Origin: Parageobacillus sp. KH3-4
GTDB taxonomy: Bacteria; Bacillota; Bacilli; Bacillales; Anoxybacillaceae
DNA: 64,000 nucleotides
NCBI RefSeq assembly: GCF_022846435.1
Contig: NZ_AP025627.1
Span: 2,018,001 to 2,082,000 of the forward strand
Direction of reading: 5' to 3'
This document shows positions 61,655-64,000 of the stretch, piece by piece (position 1 is the stretch's first letter; every line of letters begins with the position of its first letter). The notes beneath the pieces were generated by a model. That model was not told the DNA's origin, ran no database searches, and was given only the letters and a program-made list of their open reading frames with translations. The translations under genes and the position numbers were made by a program.

Positions 61655-62680
61655 TTAATAACTTTTTTCTAGATGTTCTTTCTTGATATGAACCGCTCTG
61701 CCGCTATCAAATGACTCCGTCGCTGCAATAGCAATTTTTAAATTCACCTTTCCATCTATTTCGGTTACTTTTGGAATTTGATTATTTTGAACACATTCAA
61801 TAAAATGAACAAGTTCTAAACGATAAGCATCATTAAATCTCGTTTGAAAGTCTGGAATAATCTCATACGTGCTGCCTTTCGAATTTAATAACGTTACATT
61901 TTGATTTCGAAGAGTCCCAATAAAAAGCGAACCTTCCGTACCAATAATTTCAGTGCGAATATCATGACCATAAGGCGAGTTGCGACTTGCCTCGATATCT
62001 CCGGCTGCACCAGAATCAAAGTGTACGTACGTAATCGCTTGATCCACATCCTTAAACGCTTCCATAAATGGATGCAATAACACCCTTCCATGCGCAGAAA
62101 CGGAAGTAATTTCAGCTCCCATTAAAAATCTTGCAATATCATAATCATGAATAGAAACATCCAAAAACACCCGACCGCTATGTTTAATAAATTCCGCAGG
62201 CGGGGAACCAGCATCGCGAGTAATCCCTTTAAAATAGATCGGCTTCCCAATATCCCCCGCTTCGATTCTTCGCTTTGCCTCGACATATGCAGGATCAAAT
62301 CTTCTCATAAATCCAACTTGACAGATGACATTATACTGTTTAATAGTTTGAATGATTTCATCCGCTTCTTCTAAACTTTGAGTAAGCGGCTTTTCTACGA
62401 ATATAGCTTTTCCATTTTTCGCTGCTCGTTGAATCATCTCAGCATGGGTACTTGTTGGAGTAACAATAATAACTGCATCAATGCGAGGGTCTTCAAATAC
62501 TTCATCTGGATTTTTAGTCCAATGTTCAATACCGAAATCTTTAGCAAATTGCTCTGCACGACCTTCCATTGGATCAACAACACTGACCAATTGAGCACCA
62601 CTAATCTGATGGGTGGCTAAATTTTTGGCATGATGATGACCTAACCGTCCTAAGCCAAGAACAGCACATCGAACCGTCAT
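61655..62680 (-). CDS. iolG: inositol 2-dehydrogenase-like oxidoreductase (IolG/IdhA family)
   Basis: A 341-residue Gfo/Idh/MocA enzyme. The Rossmann motif VLGLGRLGHHHAKNL, VEKPLTQSLEEA near 95, QVGFMRRFDPAYVEAK near 125 and LDVSIHDYDIARFL near 170 (catalytic Asp and His) fit inositol dehydrogenases. It would oxidise myo-inositol to scyllo-inosose, the entry step of the pathway. The ATG at 62680 follows AAAGGTG. It has its own promoter and cre. Confidence 0.87.
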   Translation of the reverse strand: MTVRCAVLGLGRLGHHHAKNLATHQISGAQLVSVVDPMEGRAEQFAKDFGIEHWTKNPDEVFEDPRIDAVIIVTPTSTHAEMIQRAAKNGKAIFVEKPLTQSLEEADEIIQTIKQYNVICQVGFMRRFDPAYVEAKRRIEAGDIGKPIYFKGITRDAGSPPAEFIKHSGRVFLDVSIHDYDIARFLMGAEITSVSAHGRVLLHPFMEAFKDVDQAITYVHFDSGAAGDIEASRNSPYGHDIRTEIIGTEGSLFIGTLRNQNVTLLNSKGSTYEIIPDFQTRFNDAYRLELVHFIECVQNNQIPKVTEIDGKVNLKIAIAATESFDSGRAVHIKKEHLEKSY

Positions 62681-62703
62681 AAAACAACACACCTTTCGAA
62701 TAA

Positions 62704-62772
62704 ATGTAACCGCTTTCTTTTTATGATACAGAAAATTCTGCTATCTATACTATCAACATTCTTCCACGTCAA
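62704..62772 (-). promoter_or_regulatory. internal promoter and cre upstream of iolG
   Basis: Minus strand: -35 TTGACG (62767-62772), 17-base spacer, -10 TATAGA (62744-62749). The -35 overlaps the stop region of the upstream gene. AGAAAGCGGTTACAT (62704-62718) matches the cre consensus except for the first base and lies at about +19 to +33, a roadblock position for CcpA. CAGAA-AA-TTCTG (62729-62740) is an inverted repeat across the start site. Confidence 0.7.
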
Positions 62773-63959
62773 TTCGTTTTCAATTGTGATGATTCTAATA
62801 ATTCAGATACTTTTATCCATTTGTTTGTTTGTACAGAACGTTCAACAGCTTCTAATACTGCTTGATTGCGAACACCATCTTCGAAGTTAGGGGCAGGGCT
62901 GTATCCACCTGCAATTCCATTCATCATTTCAGACAATAGGTTAATAAACGTGTGCTCATAACCGATAATATGGCCAGCCGGCCAATACGCTGATGCATAT
63001 GGGTGTTCTACTTCTGTGCAGTTAATTGTCCGGAATCCTTGTAAACCACGCTCGTCATCTTCTAAATAGACTTGCAAGTTGTTCATATTTTCCATATCCC
63101 AACGAATAGAGCCTCTTTCCCCATTAATTTCGAATCGATTCCCTGCACGATTTCCTCTGCTAAAGCGAGTTGCCTCAAATACACCTAACGCCCCATTTTC
63201 AAAACGTGCTAAAAACGCAACTGCATCATCTACATCAACTTCTCCCCATTTTCCGCTTTCTACGCGCCCTTTCAAATGGAGATCCATATCACCTAATGGT
63301 CGCTTTTTAATAAAAGTTTCCATCATTCCTATTACTTCACTAAACTCTCCAACTAAGAAACGTGCCAAATCAATGATATGTGCCCCAATGTCCCCAAGAG
63401 TACCTGATCCAGAAATTTCTTTCTTAAGTCTCCATATTAATGGAAAACCGGGATCCATAAGCCAATCTTGTAGAAACGTAGCACGAATATGATAGATTTT
63501 CCCTAACTTACCTTGTGCAATTAGTTGTTTTGCAAACTGTACAGCGGGCGCAAACCGATAATTGTGGCAAACCATATGCACGACACCAGATTTATTGACC
63601 GCCTCAAGCATCTCTAACGATTGTTCCAACGTTAACGCTAGTGGTTTCTCACAAATAACGTGTTTTCCTGCTTTGGCTGCAGCAATCGCAATTTCAGCAT
63701 GCGTATTATTCGGCGTAACGATATCAATAACATCAATATCATCACGCTCGATAAGACGCCGCCAATCAGTTTCGTACGATTCCCACCCCAATTTTTCAGC
63801 TGCTTGTTTTACTCCTTGTTCATCCCTTCCGGCTATAGCCTGTAAAACCGGAACAACCTCGGTGTCAAAGAAAAATGGAATATCACGAAAAGCATGACTA
63901 TGGGCTTTTCCCATAAATTTATATCCGACCATTCCAATGCGAACTTGTTTTTTACTCAT
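62769..63959 (-). CDS. Gfo/Idh/MocA oxidoreductase (probably scyllo- or other inositol dehydrogenase)
   Basis: A 396-residue NAD(P)-dependent dehydrogenase. RIGMVGYKFMGKAHSHAF (Rossmann), CEKPLALTLEQSLEML near 95, HNYRFAPAVQFAK near 125 and GDIGAHIIDLARFLVGE near 190 (catalytic Asp/His) are family motifs. The long loop RSRGNRAGNRF-type segment is typical of IolX/IolU-like and YteT-like relatives. By context it may accept scyllo-inositol or another inositol isomer. Ribosome-binding site GTAGGTG precedes the ATG. It is the most upstream iol-region gene in this window, and the operon may begin beyond it. Confidence 0.85.
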   Translation of the reverse strand: MSKKQVRIGMVGYKFMGKAHSHAFRDIPFFFDTEVVPVLQAIAGRDEQGVKQAAEKLGWESYETDWRRLIERDDIDVIDIVTPNNTHAEIAIAAAKAGKHVICEKPLALTLEQSLEMLEAVNKSGVVHMVCHNYRFAPAVQFAKQLIAQGKLGKIYHIRATFLQDWLMDPGFPLIWRLKKEISGSGTLGDIGAHIIDLARFLVGEFSEVIGMMETFIKKRPLGDMDLHLKGRVESGKWGEVDVDDAVAFLARFENGALGVFEATRFSRGNRAGNRFEINGERGSIRWDMENMNNLQVYLEDDERGLQGFRTINCTEVEHPYASAYWPAGHIIGYEHTFINLLSEMMNGIAGGYSPAPNFEDGVRNQAVLEAVERSVQTNKWIKVSELLESSQLKTN

Positions 63960-64000
63960 ATCGTCACCTACTCTTTTTATTGTGATGAAGCCGCTTGACG

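Noticed and set aside
61587-64000. IolR operators (WRAYCAADARD-type tandem repeats) in the iol region
   Set aside because: No convincing tandem copies at the visible promoter. The main iol promoter probably lies outside the window.
1-64000. CRISPR arrays, tRNA/rRNA genes, insertion sequences, prophage or attachment sites
   Set aside because: None were found on reading through; the only tandem repeats of note are operator repeats and the 16-bp duplication.

Overview
The window looks like chromosome from a thermophilic, spore-forming, facultatively anaerobic member of the Bacillaceae, most likely Parageobacillus/Geobacillus (inferred). The evidence is Bacillus-type gene order (narGHJI, gmuBACDR, ykoNPQ, ycgRQ, fruRKA, tnrA, iol genes), strong AGGAGG ribosome-binding sites with frequent TTG/GTG starts, a moderately GC-rich AT-mixed composition, and a lactonase that resembles the thermostable GcL enzyme of Parageobacillus caldoxylosilyticus as I remember it. 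I saw no rRNA, tRNA, CRISPR array, intact insertion sequence or prophage.

Layout. 1-3.4 kb (minus): a TPR protein carrying a C39-type cysteine-peptidase domain (cut by the window edge), a monoacylglycerol lipase and a YdjM-type membrane protein. 3.5-10.1 kb (plus): the respiratory nitrate reductase operon narGHJI behind a perfect Fnr box. 10.15-10.76 kb (minus): a hemerythrin-like protein whose promoter has the same Fnr geometry. 11.2-18.6 kb: a HemD-type synthase, a KinB-like sporulation kinase, a methionine aminopeptidase, a YjbQ protein, a metallo-hydrolase and ycgRQ. 18.7-22.4 kb (minus): fruRKA with tandem 10-bp operators and a cre inside the promoter. 22.5-25.2 kb (minus): a DUF5317 membrane protein, a previously unlisted 30-residue peptide and a GGDEF/HD-GYP protein. 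25.3-28.0 kb (minus): feoA-feoB plus a Cys-rich FeoB-associated protein, with Fur-like and Fnr-like sites. 28.1-34.4 kb: a bile-acid/sodium-type symporter, a decayed gene, an NhaC-type antiporter, a MaoC protein and the spore cluster ykoQ/ykoP and ykoN. 34.4-38.7 kb (minus): a gmuBACDR-type beta-glucoside PTS operon. 38.8-39.6 kb: tnrA, divergent from an FbpA-like gene and a 45-residue protein.

39.9-45.3 kb holds the most striking unit: aldehyde dehydrogenase, AHL-lactonase-like hydrolase and iron-type alcohol dehydrogenase in one minus-strand operon behind a consensus sigma-54 promoter, with repeated upstream sites and a divergent PAS-containing sigma-54 activator. The enzyme set parallels the Agrobacterium blcABC (attKLM) gamma-butyrolactone pathway, which suggests that a GcL-type 'quorum-quenching' enzyme serves in lactone catabolism here.

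45.4-64 kb: an AI-2E-type permease, an MFS transporter, a chemoreceptor, and a long minus-strand myo-inositol region: iolJ, iolA, iolC, iolB, iolE, iolD, iolI, a sugar ABC transporter (permease, ATPase, binding lipoprotein), an inositol-dehydrogenase-like gene and another Gfo/Idh/MocA oxidoreductase at the edge. The transporter, dehydrogenases and catabolic enzymes together would import inositol and convert it to dihydroxyacetone phosphate and acetyl-CoA. An internal promoter with a cre links part of it to CcpA.
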